Source of the DNA: Halioxenophilus aromaticivorans
Lineage (GTDB): Bacteria; Pseudomonadota; Gammaproteobacteria; Pseudomonadales; Cellvibrionaceae
Reading direction: 5' to 3'
DNA: 64,000 nt
Assembly (NCBI RefSeq): GCF_042850945.1
Contig: NZ_AP031496.1
Coordinates: forward strand, 1,302,001-1,366,000
Shown in pieces: positions 34,070 through 42,698 of the stretch. Made by a program: the position numbers and the translations under genes. Within the stretch, counting starts at the first letter, position 1, and every line of letters begins with the position of its first letter. Under the pieces are notes generated by a model, which saw nothing but the letters and a program-made list of their open reading frames with translations, was not told the origin of the DNA and made no database searches.

Positions 34070-34608
34070 CGTTCTAACTCCACTACTTTTGCACTATCAC
34101 GATAGTGATGTTTGGTTACATAGCCAATTGAGTTAGGGGTGTTGCTAACTTTCTCGATCATTTCTTCTTCTGTACTAACTACATTGGGAAGTTGGCCGGT
34201 ACCGGAGTAGGCGCGCCTGTCCCATATACGACGTAAGTTATGTGGAAAGGTATGCAGGATTGACTTGGTGAAAGAGGAATGGGTCGGGTGGTCGTCCGGT
34301 AATACAAATACTTCAAGGCGGTCTTCTTTGCCCCAACGACGCAGGCGCATGGCAAAGATCGATCTTAGGTTGTGAACAGCAATCGACTCTTCTTGAGTCA
34401 TTAGATTGGTTATCACAACGATTGACTCTTTTCTCTGGCCAGAATTTTCTTTGCTCTCATCAATATGAGACGAGCTTTCTTCAACAGCGCCGGAGAAAGA
34501 GGTATTCAATAATAAGGTGAGTGCAAAACCTATCAACGCGTACTTCTTGGAAAAAGCGATGCGCTGAGTGTTGTTGATTGATTTGTCTTGCTTGTACACC
34601 GCTAACAT
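34066..34608 (-). CDS. Small PstS/PBP-like periplasmic protein
   Basis: 180 residues with an N-terminal hydrophobic segment (KYALIGFALTLLLNTSFSGA, about residues 22-41) that is probably a signal peptide after a longer-than-usual basic start. The remaining part contains LRSIFAMRLRRW, a Thr/Ser/Phe region, HTFPHNLRRIWDRRAYSGTGQLP and SNTPNSIGYV. These align with one lobe of phosphate-binding-protein-like (PBP-like) domains, where the corresponding motifs are FxGkxxxW, fW, fsGxgxxP and pGaIGYv. It is far shorter than PstS (~320 residues), so it is a single-lobe relative. It is coupled to the barrel gene by a 4-nt overlap. Confidence 0.65.
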   Translation of the reverse strand: MLAVYKQDKSINNTQRIAFSKKYALIGFALTLLLNTSFSGAVEESSSHIDESKENSGQRKESIVVITNLMTQEESIAVHNLRSIFAMRLRRWGKEDRLEVFVLPDDHPTHSSFTKSILHTFPHNLRRIWDRRAYSGTGQLPNVVSTEEEMIEKVSNTPNSIGYVTKHHYRDSAKVVELER

Positions 34609-35489
34609 CCGTTGCCTGTCGTGTTTATTACAGGATCAAGTGCCCCTAGCTGATGGCTACTTGGGCTTTGAAGTCTCAACACTATAGGCGCATGGCTACT
34701 ATCGTGCATTGATTTAAGATCCTGTCCAATGGATGAGGGTTAGTTAATCTGTCACTGTGCCTATGGGTAAAGCTGAAGTAAAGTAGATGATAACAGTATG
34801 TACCGCAGATCCCCAACAAGCCAAGAGCCAGAGCGTGTCAACTTTTCGATTGGTCGGAAAGTGATCGCTTAAGTGCCGTCTACTTGGCTAAGTCCTCAGT
34901 GGCGCAAATATCTTCCCTCGCATAGCTCTTCGGCATCTTTCTTAATATCTTTACGAAATTAAACCAAGCTGAGCAAGTGCAAGCGCTAGAAATACAATAA
35001 CCTATCGTCAATATTTCTAGCTGATTGAGGCGCCAATCAGAACCTTCGTTAATTCATAGATCACTAGTGAACAGGTTTCAACCGAGGATATGAATATTTC
35101 TTTTGAATGGCGCGATATTCATCATTTGTTGCGGCTGAATTGCCTTTTGATAAGAGTTTTAAATTTAACGCCGCCTAGGTGTCACCGAAACTATGATATG
35201 AATTGAGGCGGAGGCTTCCGATTTATCGTATAAAAGCGAGCAGACGCATTCATTGCTTATCAGTGGTGCCTGTAAGCGTTGGTGGTACTAATTCGGGGCA
35301 TCCATATCTTGAATAGGTGATTTGCATTTCTGGCGAGCAAGATTGGCCATTGAGTATTAAGCCTTAAAAACTAGGGCAAAGTACATTTAAGCGTCAGAGT
35401 ATAAGAAAGATAGGTGAGAAGGCGTCTGCTGCTGGATCAATAAAAGTAATGCGACGAGGACTATTTAGACCTAGCCTCGCCGCCAACCA
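34609..35489. other. Long gene-free region (about 880 bp)
   Basis: No frame longer than a few dozen codons has a start and a sensible translation here. No tRNA, repeat or known RNA was recognised. The divergent promoter for the PBP-like/barrel pair must be at its left end. A deleted or decayed gene is possible. Confidence 0.5.
35455..35479 (-). terminator. Probable terminator of the methyltransferase gene
   Basis: On the reverse strand CGAGGCTA pairs with TAG-T-CCTCG (one bulge, 8-nt loop). A T-rich stretch (ACTTTTATT) follows a few nt later. The imperfect stem makes this tentative. Confidence 0.4.
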
Positions 35490-36278
35490 TTACTCAGGAA
35501 CGGATGCAGTGGCCATGGTTAAGCACAGTGTCGCTTGAAATTTGCCCGCCGCAGAGTGGGCTGCGATTTGGTCATGCCAGTGTGATATTTCGTCTGGCGT
35601 CGCTATGTTGTTCGCTAGGGCGGACTGTTCAATCTGCTCCGTTTGGATAATCAAACGCCAGACATTTGGGTCGTCGATGCTGAATGCATGTACTGAAACC
35701 TCGATGTTTTCTAGACCAAACGCCTTTAATTGGCCTGCCAAATTACGTCCAGAAAAGCCATTGGGTAACATATCGTTTACTAGATGGTGGCTCAATTTGC
35801 GTTCCAGAGCGTCATTGCCAGTAGCGCTAGAAAGCGTCGCCCAATCGCTATCAATGATCACCATTTTACCGCCTGGCTTAGTAACGCGACACATCTCCTC
35901 TATCGCTTTCTCTGGATTATCCAAGTGCATTAATAGACGTTCGCTTCTAGTGGCGCAAAAAGAATTGGCTTCAAAAGGAAGTTCATAAGCATTGGCTTGC
36001 TGATAATTTAATTTGTCGGTTAGGCCAAGTTTTGCCGCTGTTTGCGAAGCGGCAAGAATCATCCGCTCGTCGAAATCCACGCCGGTAACGTGATGTTGGG
36101 CTGGCGCTATTTTTGCAATGTTGGTGGCATCAATGCCGGGGCCGCATCCTACATCCAAAATTTTACTGTTTGATTGCAGTTCTAGGGCTTTGTAGCTGGC
36201 GGCTTTAATTGGGCCAAGAATATCGCCGGCTTTCATTAAATAGGATTCGTCTACTTGCTGCTGATCAATCGTTGCCAT
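35490..36278 (-). CDS. SAM-dependent class I methyltransferase
   Basis: 262 residues. Motif I is KILDVGCGPGIDATNIAK (about residues 39-56), with an acidic residue after strand 2 (VTGVDFDERMI), motif II/III near NSFCATRSERLLMHLDNPEKA, and KPGGKMVIIDSD as motif IV. It belongs to the UbiE/COQ5-like Methyltransf_11/25 group; the acceptor cannot be predicted. It is divergent from the acyltransferase gene at 36371 with 92 bp between the starts. Confidence 0.87.
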   Translation of the reverse strand: MATIDQQQVDESYLMKAGDILGPIKAASYKALELQSNSKILDVGCGPGIDATNIAKIAPAQHHVTGVDFDERMILAASQTAAKLGLTDKLNYQQANAYELPFEANSFCATRSERLLMHLDNPEKAIEEMCRVTKPGGKMVIIDSDWATLSSATGNDALERKLSHHLVNDMLPNGFSGRNLAGQLKAFGLENIEVSVHAFSIDDPNVWRLIIQTEQIEQSALANNIATPDEISHWHDQIAAHSAAGKFQATLCLTMATASVPE

Positions 36279-36370
36279 GTGTTACCTGAAATAAAAGTAT
36301 TTGCGTTATGAATTTAACTGACGTTAACATACAGTCGTACGTCACGTATTCTTAGGGCTCCCCAAGAACA

Positions 36371-37150
36371 ATGCAAATTAAAAAATACTTTGCAGAAAAC
36401 TTCTCTATTTGCGAAGCCATCACCACCTCACAGATTGATGAAACCTACCGCGTGCGCCACGCAGTGTATTGCGATGAATTCGAATATTTGTCTAAACACA
36501 CTGATGGCAAGGAAAGTGACGAATATGACAGTCAGTCCTTCCACTGCTTAGTTAGGGATCTATCGTCCAAATCTCACATTGGCTGTATGCGATTAATTCA
36601 GGGTAGCGCCGATTCAAATAACGGCACCCTGCCAGTATTCAGGCAGTGCGCCGAAGCCTTTGATAAGCGCTTATTTAACGTTAACGATTACGAGCCGGGC
36701 CAGCTGGGCGAGGTTTCCAGGTTAGCGGTTATTAATTCCCACCGTATGCGCAACGCCGATCGCCGCAAACCCAGCGCGCCTGAACCATCCCAATCTGAGC
36801 AAAGAGCCAAGAAAAACAGACGCCAACATTCCGTCGTACCGCTCAGTTTATTCCTGGGCGGCATGGTTCTTTTTAAAAAGATGGAGGCTGAAATCGTGGT
36901 GGCCATGATGGAGCCAAGCCTTGGCCGGATGTTGAGAATGTCTGGGATTATGTTTGAGCCAGTGGGTCAAATCGTGGATTATCACGGCCCAAGAGCGCCA
37001 TTTATACTGCGTAAAGAGTTGATGTTTAGGGAGCTCTCCGATGACATGATGGAGCTGTTCGAACACGTCGACCGCGAAATGAAAGCATCCGCCGCTGCGG
37101 AGCAAGATCAAAATATAGGTTTCGAAAAACTGCTGAGAGCCGTTCGGTAG
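36371..37150 (+). CDS. Exosortase/PEP-CTERM system-associated acyltransferase (LuxI-like fold)
   Basis: 259 residues resembling the family annotated as PEP-CTERM/exosortase system-associated acyltransferase, a GNAT/autoinducer-synthase-like fold. Diagnostic features are YRVRHAVYCDEFEYL near residues 26-40, GCMRLIQ, PGQLGEVSRLAVI (about 115-127) and the C-terminal GIMFEPVGQIVDYHGPRAPF. A hydrophilic insert (RRKPSAPEPSQSEQRAKKNRR) interrupts the middle. The family is found in genomes with exosortase loci but its reaction is not established. No exosortase, PEP-CTERM protein or polysaccharide gene is in the window. Confidence 0.8.
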   Translation: MQIKKYFAENFSICEAITTSQIDETYRVRHAVYCDEFEYLSKHTDGKESDEYDSQSFHCLVRDLSSKSHIGCMRLIQGSADSNNGTLPVFRQCAEAFDKRLFNVNDYEPGQLGEVSRLAVINSHRMRNADRRKPSAPEPSQSEQRAKKNRRQHSVVPLSLFLGGMVLFKKMEAEIVVAMMEPSLGRMLRMSGIMFEPVGQIVDYHGPRAPFILRKELMFRELSDDMMELFEHVDREMKASAAAEQDQNIGFEKLLRAVR

Positions 37151-37283
37151 GCGCTTTCAAGCCGACGCAGACCGCTGGTGCAGACGAATGCGCTGGCAGA
37201 CAAATGAGATGCGAAATTATATCTTGTTAAACCATTAACTAGGCCACGTGAGCTTCTTTCTAGGCTTATGTGTCATTGCTGTG

Positions 37284-37592
37284 TTACTCATCTACCCAAG
37301 GTATGGGTAACAACATATCATCCGGCGAGCTTTCACTTAAACCGATCATTTCCCCATAGGCCGTGTTCTGGTGTAAATAGGCTTTAGCGGGTTTGTAATC
37401 CAATTTCCTGCAATACTCTTTGATCGCCTGCGTGCTGCGAAAGGTTTTACTGACGCCAGCACTGTCGGCCAGTATATAGGTCTGTTCTGCCAGGGTGACT
37501 TCCGCGCGATAGATACCACAGCTCAAACTGCGGATGACCAAAGCGTCAGGTGTTCCAAATTGCAAAACCTTGTCTAGCGATAGTTTGTGCAT
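37284..37592 (-). CDS. DUF6482-like small protein
   Basis: 102 residues from the ATG at 37592, which is preceded by GGAG. The pattern VIRSLSCGIYRAEVTLAEQTYIL, a central helix (STQAIKEYCRKLDYKPAKAYL) and NTAYGEMIG resembles a family of ~100-residue proteins in Pseudomonas and relatives annotated as DUF6482. Its function is unknown. The assignment rests on motif memory only. Confidence 0.6.
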   Translation of the reverse strand: MHKLSLDKVLQFGTPDALVIRSLSCGIYRAEVTLAEQTYILADSAGVSKTFRSTQAIKEYCRKLDYKPAKAYLHQNTAYGEMIGLSESSPDDMLLPIPWVDE

Positions 37593-37766
37593 CACCGACT
37601 CCACTTTTTAGGTTGTCGTAAACTTGGCGTGGCCATAATAGTGGCCGCAGTGGTAGGTTCTACGTAACGCAACGGAGGTGGGATTACTGTTAGGAGGGTG
37701 GTTTCCATTCTGAGGCGGCTTCCCTGCCGTTGCGCAATCTCAAATCGCCAATATTACAACTCGGCA

Positions 37767-38531
37767 TCATTGACCATTGGCTTGGTTCCAGGCAATACAT
37801 TGCGCCAGGGTCACGTGGCTACCGCCAAAGATATCCAAGGCGCTGCCTATGGTGAGGTCCACCCTGCCATTGGAGAGCGTTTTCACTTTTTCTAAATCGT
37901 CTAGCCCGGTTGCGCCGCCTGCGTAGGTAGCGGCTATGGGGCTGTGTTTTCCCAATAGGCTGACCAACGCTTCGTCGATGCCCTGTTGCAAGCCTTCAAC
38001 ATCCGCGGCGTGCACTAAAAATTCGCTGCATTGGCTAGCAAGCTGCTCTAAAAGTGCCGGAGTTATGGCGGTGCCGGTAACGGTTTGCCAGCGGTCGGTG
38101 GCGATATTCCAGCCTTGGTCGGTGCGGCGGCAACTGAGATCCAGCACCAAGTGTTCGGCGCCTACAAGCTTGACCATTTGGTTGAGTTTTTCCAAGGAAA
38201 ACACACCGCCGGAAAATAAAAAAGAAGTAACAATTACGTGGCTGGCGCCTGCATCTAGATAGCTTTTGGCGTTTTCTAAGTTAATGCCACCACCGTATTG
38301 CAAACCTTTGGGCCAGGAGTTGAGAGCGAGCTTTGCCTGCTCTTCATTGCCAGGGCCAAGCCCGATGACGTGGCCGCCCTGCAGCCCATGTTGCCGATAC
38401 AGGTTGGCGAAATAGTCCGCGCCTTGCGCACTGACAAAGTTGGTGGTGGCGCCCGCATCAGTAAGGCTGCCGCCAACGATCTGTTTTACTTTGCCCGCGT
38501 GTAAATCAATGCAAGGGCGAAATTGTGTCAT
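37767..38531 (-). CDS. hisA: Phosphoribosylformimino-AICAR ribotide isomerase, eukaryotic (His6) type
   Basis: 254 residues from the ATG at 38531, which has AAGGAG seven nt upstream. It catalyses the ProFAR isomerase step of histidine synthesis. The sequence follows the fungal/plant His6 pattern rather than bacterial HisA: FRPCIDLHAGKVKQIVGG, TNFVS, GGHVIGLGPGNEEQAKLAL, LQYGGGIN, VLDLSCRRTDQGWNIATDRW, EFLVHAADVEGLQQGIDE and VDLTIGSALDIFGG. The catalytic Asp is in CIDLH. It is a single gene with no his operon around it, which fits horizontal acquisition or an additional isomerase. Whether a standard hisA exists elsewhere cannot be seen. Confidence 0.88.
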   Translation of the reverse strand: MTQFRPCIDLHAGKVKQIVGGSLTDAGATTNFVSAQGADYFANLYRQHGLQGGHVIGLGPGNEEQAKLALNSWPKGLQYGGGINLENAKSYLDAGASHVIVTSFLFSGGVFSLEKLNQMVKLVGAEHLVLDLSCRRTDQGWNIATDRWQTVTGTAITPALLEQLASQCSEFLVHAADVEGLQQGIDEALVSLLGKHSPIAATYAGGATGLDDLEKVKTLSNGRVDLTIGSALDIFGGSHVTLAQCIAWNQANGQ

Positions 38532-38664
38532 GGCCAGCTCCTTAACCATAAAATTGTGTGCGCGCGGGATTATAACCCGCAAATTTCTAGGTTTAGTCAC
38601 AGAAATGCCAAAAAGGGAAATTATGCTACGCCAAGCATAATTGGCAGCACAACAAGGAAGCCCT

Positions 38665-39075
38665 ATGTTAACTGAGCAACAACTACTGGCCATGTCGGAT
38701 GACGACTACATGAACGACAGCCAGCGACAGTTTTTTCGCGCTCTTTTGCAGCGTGAACAGTATGAGGTAGAGACGCTATTGGCATCGGCCCGCGAGTCTA
38801 TGCACAGCCACCAGCGCGAGGCTGACGAGCTCGACCAAGCATTGCTGGAAGAAGATCACCGCCATCGATTGCGCATGGCCGACCGGCAAACCAAGCTGCT
38901 GCGTAAAATCAATAAAACCATTGCGCGGTTGGATCAGGGCGATTACGGCTACTGCAAAATTACCGGCGAGCCCATTGGTATTCAGCGCTTACTGCTGCGG
39001 CCAACGGCGGATATGTGTGCGGAGGAAAAGGCGCGGCAAGAGGTGCGCGAGCACCACTTTGCCAAGGTGCGGTAA
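38665..39075 (+). CDS. DksA-family protein with an altered zinc finger
   Basis: 136 residues from the ATG at 38665, behind AAGGAA. It has the DksA layout: a coiled coil with the tip motif DELDQA (Asp54, Asp57, Ala59; DxxDxA) and a C-terminal zinc-finger region, YGYCKITGEPIGIQRLLLRPTADMCAEEK. Two of the four zinc cysteines are replaced (CxxT and CxxE; Cys97 and Cys118 remain). Pseudomonas DksA2, which works without zinc, also has two cysteines. This is thus probably an RNA polymerase secondary-channel factor usable under zinc limitation or oxidative stress. Confidence 0.87.
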   Translation: MLTEQQLLAMSDDDYMNDSQRQFFRALLQREQYEVETLLASARESMHSHQREADELDQALLEEDHRHRLRMADRQTKLLRKINKTIARLDQGDYGYCKITGEPIGIQRLLLRPTADMCAEEKARQEVREHHFAKVR

Positions 39076-39087
39076 AAGCCCAGCGCT

Positions 39088-40155
39088 CTATTTAAGATGG
39101 CCTACAGCCCACTGAATGGGCTGTTGATAGTCTTCGCCAAACAGGGGTGCCAGTTGTTGCAGGCTGCTGATGAGCGAGCCTGTGTCGGCGCAACACAAGT
39201 TAATATGCCCAACCTTACGCCCTGGGCGCACGGATTTGCCGTACCAATACACCTCGGCTCCGGGTACAGCCAGCCAGCGTTGGTCCCACTCACAGCCAAT
39301 AAGGTTGATCATAACACTGCTGGCTTTCACCCAGGCTTGGGTGAGGGGCAGGCCAGCAACCGCCCGCATGTGGTATTCAAACTGGTTGATGGTGGCCCCG
39401 GCCTGGGTCCAGTGGCCAGTATTGTGCACACGTGGCGCCAGCTCATTGATTAGGATTTCGTCGCCACGGCGGAACAATTCCATTCCCATGACGCCCACGT
39501 AATCCAGCTCGTTTAATAAACTGGTCAGCATTTGCTCGGCTTGACGCTGCCATTGCTGCAACCGAGCCACCGGCGCAACGGTGGCACGCAAAATACCATC
39601 GGTGTTTAGGTTCAGCGTCAGCGGGTAGAAAAATACCTTGCCATCACGATCCCGGGCGCCCACCAGTGACAGTTCTTCATCAAATGCAATGGCTTGCTCG
39701 GCAATGGCATGGTCGCCCCAGTCTTCTGGGATTTGGCTGGGCGCACTGGTGCGCAGCCAATGTTGGCCGCGGCCATCGTAGCCGCCGCTGCGGCGCTTCA
39801 ATAGCACGTTTTCACCCAGTTGTTGGTGCAAATCCGCGGCCGTGGTATTGCCTTCAACAGCGCGCCAGGGCGCGGTGCCTAAACCCAGTTGGTCGATCAA
39901 AGATTTTTGTGTCTTGCGATCGGCCAGGGTGGGGAACACCGACAAATTAACGAAATTGGGGTGGTTGGCCAGCTGTTGGGTAATGGGGGTTTCTGGCCAC
40001 TGTTCGCGTTCAGCGGTGACCAGGTCGCCCGGCGCTAGATCGATGGCGGCTGTGCTATCTATGTCCACCGGAATCACCGTCAGATTCAACGGGTTGGCAG
40101 CCTGCTTTAGCATGGCGCCCAGTTGACCGTTACCCAATACCCAAATGCGCGCCAT
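39088..40155 (-). CDS. purK: N5-carboxyaminoimidazole ribonucleotide synthase
   Basis: 355 residues from the ATG at 40155, behind CGGAG. This ATP-grasp enzyme carboxylates AIR to N5-CAIR in purine synthesis. Visible parts are the N-terminal WVLGNGQLGAMLKQAA, the ATP-binding LLKRRSGGYDGRGQHWLR (lysine and glycine-rich loop), and the metal-binding INELAPRVHNTGHWT. It is downstream of purE by 40 bp in the usual purEK order. Its 3' end is 12 bp from the convergent DksA-like gene. Confidence 0.96.
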   Translation of the reverse strand: MARIWVLGNGQLGAMLKQAANPLNLTVIPVDIDSTAAIDLAPGDLVTAEREQWPETPITQQLANHPNFVNLSVFPTLADRKTQKSLIDQLGLGTAPWRAVEGNTTAADLHQQLGENVLLKRRSGGYDGRGQHWLRTSAPSQIPEDWGDHAIAEQAIAFDEELSLVGARDRDGKVFFYPLTLNLNTDGILRATVAPVARLQQWQRQAEQMLTSLLNELDYVGVMGMELFRRGDEILINELAPRVHNTGHWTQAGATINQFEYHMRAVAGLPLTQAWVKASSVMINLIGCEWDQRWLAVPGAEVYWYGKSVRPGRKVGHINLCCADTGSLISSLQQLAPLFGEDYQQPIQWAVGHLK

Positions 40156-40195
40156 ATTCGCTCCGATGATTAACTGACTTAAGCTTAAAAAGGAT

Positions 40196-40681
40196 TTACC
40201 GAGGGTCTGGGTTATCCAGAACAGTTTGCGATTGCTGTTGGCGGAACTGGTCAATACGCTGGGCCAAGGCTGGGTCTTGGTTGGCCAGGATTTGAGCTGC
40301 CATTAAGCCTGCATTGAAGGCGCCAGCGCCGCCAATGGCCAGGGTGCCCACGGCCACGCCGCGTGGCATTTGCACGATAGAAAGCAGGCTGTCTTGGCCA
40401 TTGAGTGCCTTGCTTTGTACCGGGACGCCCAGTACGGGCAGGCGGGTCTTGGCGGCGATCATGCCTGGCAAGTGGGCCGCACCACCGGCACCGGCGATGA
40501 TGACTTGCAAGCCGTTATCGGCAGCGTTGGCGGCAAAATCGAACATTTTGTCGGGGGTGCGATGGGCAGAAACTACCTCTACGTGGTGCTCTACACCCAA
40601 TCGATCCAAAATGTCGCTGGCTTCTTTCATGGTAGGCCAGTCGCTGGACGATCCCATAACAATAGCTATCTTGGCGCTCAA
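40196..40681 (-). CDS. purE: N5-carboxyaminoimidazole ribonucleotide mutase
   Basis: 161 residues if translation begins at the TTG at 40681, seven nt after AGGAG; a GTG one codon upstream is also possible. PurE converts N5-CAIR to CAIR. Landmarks are IAIVMGSSSDWPTM, the catalytic-site VVSAHRTPDKM, IAGAGGAAHLPGM, and GVPVQSKALNGQDSLLSIVQMPRGVAVGTLAIG. Length matches the family. It is the first gene of purEK. Confidence 0.96.
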   Translation of the reverse strand: MSAKIAIVMGSSSDWPTMKEASDILDRLGVEHHVEVVSAHRTPDKMFDFAANAADNGLQVIIAGAGGAAHLPGMIAAKTRLPVLGVPVQSKALNGQDSLLSIVQMPRGVAVGTLAIGGAGAFNAGLMAAQILANQDPALAQRIDQFRQQQSQTVLDNPDPR

Positions 40682-40992
40682 CACAGTTCTCCTGGTAGTC
40701 TCGCCTTGCTGGGTAAGTCCGGCTGGGCAAGTGTTACTGCTTTTATACAGTGGGCAGTAGGCTTCTGGCCATGGCAATCTGCGCCCTGGCGGTAAATTTG
40801 AGGGGGCGCATTATATAGAGGACAGTGGTTAAACAAAACCCAAAGTTGGTCGTTTACTTAGGTAAGTGTGGTGTATCCCTGCAATTATCGGCCTTAAACC
40901 CCGTCAGCCGCCGCAGGCTGGGAATTGTCAGCCCAACATGGTGTAATCGGGGCACCTACGCAATTCACTTGGCCAATTACAGGAAGGATTCC

Positions 40993-42639
40993 ATGGCATT
41001 ACACCCCCAGGCCGGTAAGGCTGCACAGCGTGAAAACCTCGTCAATGTTCCACAATTGGTAAGCGCATACTACTGTTTCCAGCCCGATATCCAGGCCAAA
41101 CCCGAGCAAGCCGTTGCTTTCGGTACCTCTGGCCACCGCGGTTCAGCACAGAACACCACGTTTAATGAAAATCACATCCTAGCGATCACCCAGGCAATCG
41201 CGGAATACCGTGCCCAGGCCGGTATCACTGGCCCCGTTTACATCGGCAAAGATACCCACGCATTGAGTGAGCCGGCGTTTATTTCCGTGCTAGAGGTACT
41301 CGCTGGTAATGGTATTACCTGCCGCGTACAAACCGGAGATGGATATACCCCCACCCCGGTTATTTCCCACGCCATTCTTACTCACAACGCCGGCGACGTG
41401 GCACTGCAGGCCGATGGCATCGTGATTACACCGTCGCACAACCCGCCCACCGATGGTGGCATCAAGTACAACCCGCCCATGGGTGGCCCCGCCGATAAAG
41501 ACATCACCGATGCAGTGGCCAAGCGCGCTAACCAACTGTTAGAAGCAGAATTGGTTGGTGTAAGCCGGATGACTGTAGCCGATGCCGAGGCGGAAGGCTT
41601 GGTAGAGCACTTTGACTACGTGAATCACTATGTCAGCCAGTTAGATCGAGTTGTTGATATGGCAGCCATTGCCAAGGCTAAGGTGCGCATTGGTGTCGAC
41701 CCAATGGGTGGGTCAGGTATTGACTACTGGGCACCCATTGCCGAGCGATACGGTTTGGACATCACTTTGGTTAACGACAGCGTAGACCCCAGTTTTGCGT
41801 TTATGCCATTGGATAAAGACGGCAAAATCCGCATGGATTGCTCGTCTCCCTACGCCATGGCTAACCTGTTAAAACTGCAAGACGACTTTGATATTTCTGT
41901 GGGTAACGATCCCGACTACGACCGCCACGGTATTGTTTGCAAGGGCACCGGGTTAATGAACCCTAACGCCTATTTGGCCGTCGCGATTAATTATTTAATT
42001 GATCACCGACCGGATTGGCCCCAGAGCCTGGCCCTGGGGAAGACCCTGGTATCCAGCGCCATGATCGACCGAGTGGTGGCAGGTAAAGGTCGCGAGCTGT
42101 GCGAGGTTCCGGTGGGCTTTAAATGGTACGTGGATGGCTTGTTCAATGGCCGGCTGGCCTTCGGTGGTGAAGAGAGCGCCGGGGCCTCTTTTTTACGCCG
42201 GGATGGTTCTGTATGGAGTACCGATAAAGACGGGATTATCCTGGCCTTGTTGGCGGCTGAAATACTGGCCGTTACCGGCAAAGACCCTGCCAGCCATTAC
42301 GCCGAACTCACCGAGAAATACGGCGCGCCCACCTATCGCCGAATCGATGTGCCGGCAAGCCTAGAGCAGAAAGCGCGCTTGTCGTCGCTCAGCGAGTCTG
42401 ATGTAGAAGGCGATACCTTGGCCGGTGACGACATCACCCGCATTTTAACCAAAGCACCGGGTAACGACGCCGCCATCGGTGGCTTAAAGGTTGAGACTGC
42501 CAACGGTTGGTTTGCTGCGCGCCCATCCGGCACTGAAAATATTTACAAAATTTATTTGGAGTCGTTTGTCGGCGATGAGCACTTGAGCCAATTAGAGGCC
42601 GATGCTAAAGCGCTGGTAGATAAAGTGCTGCAAGGCTAA
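40993..42639 (+). CDS. pgm: Alpha-D-glucose phosphate-specific phosphoglucomutase
   Basis: 548 residues from the ATG at 40993, behind AGGAAGG; an upstream open extension from 40825 is not needed. It interconverts glucose-1-phosphate and glucose-6-phosphate. The phosphoserine loop is IVITPSHNPPTDGG, the metal-binding loop NDPDYDRHG, the sugar-binding loop FGGEESAGASF, and the phosphate-binding end FAARPSGTENIYKIY. The sequence runs collinear with E. coli Pgm over its whole length. Confidence 0.97.
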   Translation: MALHPQAGKAAQRENLVNVPQLVSAYYCFQPDIQAKPEQAVAFGTSGHRGSAQNTTFNENHILAITQAIAEYRAQAGITGPVYIGKDTHALSEPAFISVLEVLAGNGITCRVQTGDGYTPTPVISHAILTHNAGDVALQADGIVITPSHNPPTDGGIKYNPPMGGPADKDITDAVAKRANQLLEAELVGVSRMTVADAEAEGLVEHFDYVNHYVSQLDRVVDMAAIAKAKVRIGVDPMGGSGIDYWAPIAERYGLDITLVNDSVDPSFAFMPLDKDGKIRMDCSSPYAMANLLKLQDDFDISVGNDPDYDRHGIVCKGTGLMNPNAYLAVAINYLIDHRPDWPQSLALGKTLVSSAMIDRVVAGKGRELCEVPVGFKWYVDGLFNGRLAFGGEESAGASFLRRDGSVWSTDKDGIILALLAAEILAVTGKDPASHYAELTEKYGAPTYRRIDVPASLEQKARLSSLSESDVEGDTLAGDDITRILTKAPGNDAAIGGLKVETANGWFAARPSGTENIYKIYLESFVGDEHLSQLEADAKALVDKVLQG

Positions 42640-42660
42640 GGGTTCGCAGATCGAAGATTA

Positions 42661-42693
42661 CCCAGGCGTAGCGATCACGCCTGGGTTTTTTTT
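42661..42693 (+). terminator. Strong rho-independent terminator after pgm
   Basis: CCCAGGCGT and ACGCCTGGG form a perfect 9-bp stem with a 7-nt loop, followed by eight T residues, 22 nt after the pgm stop. Confidence 0.95.
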
Positions 42694-42698
42694 CCCGT

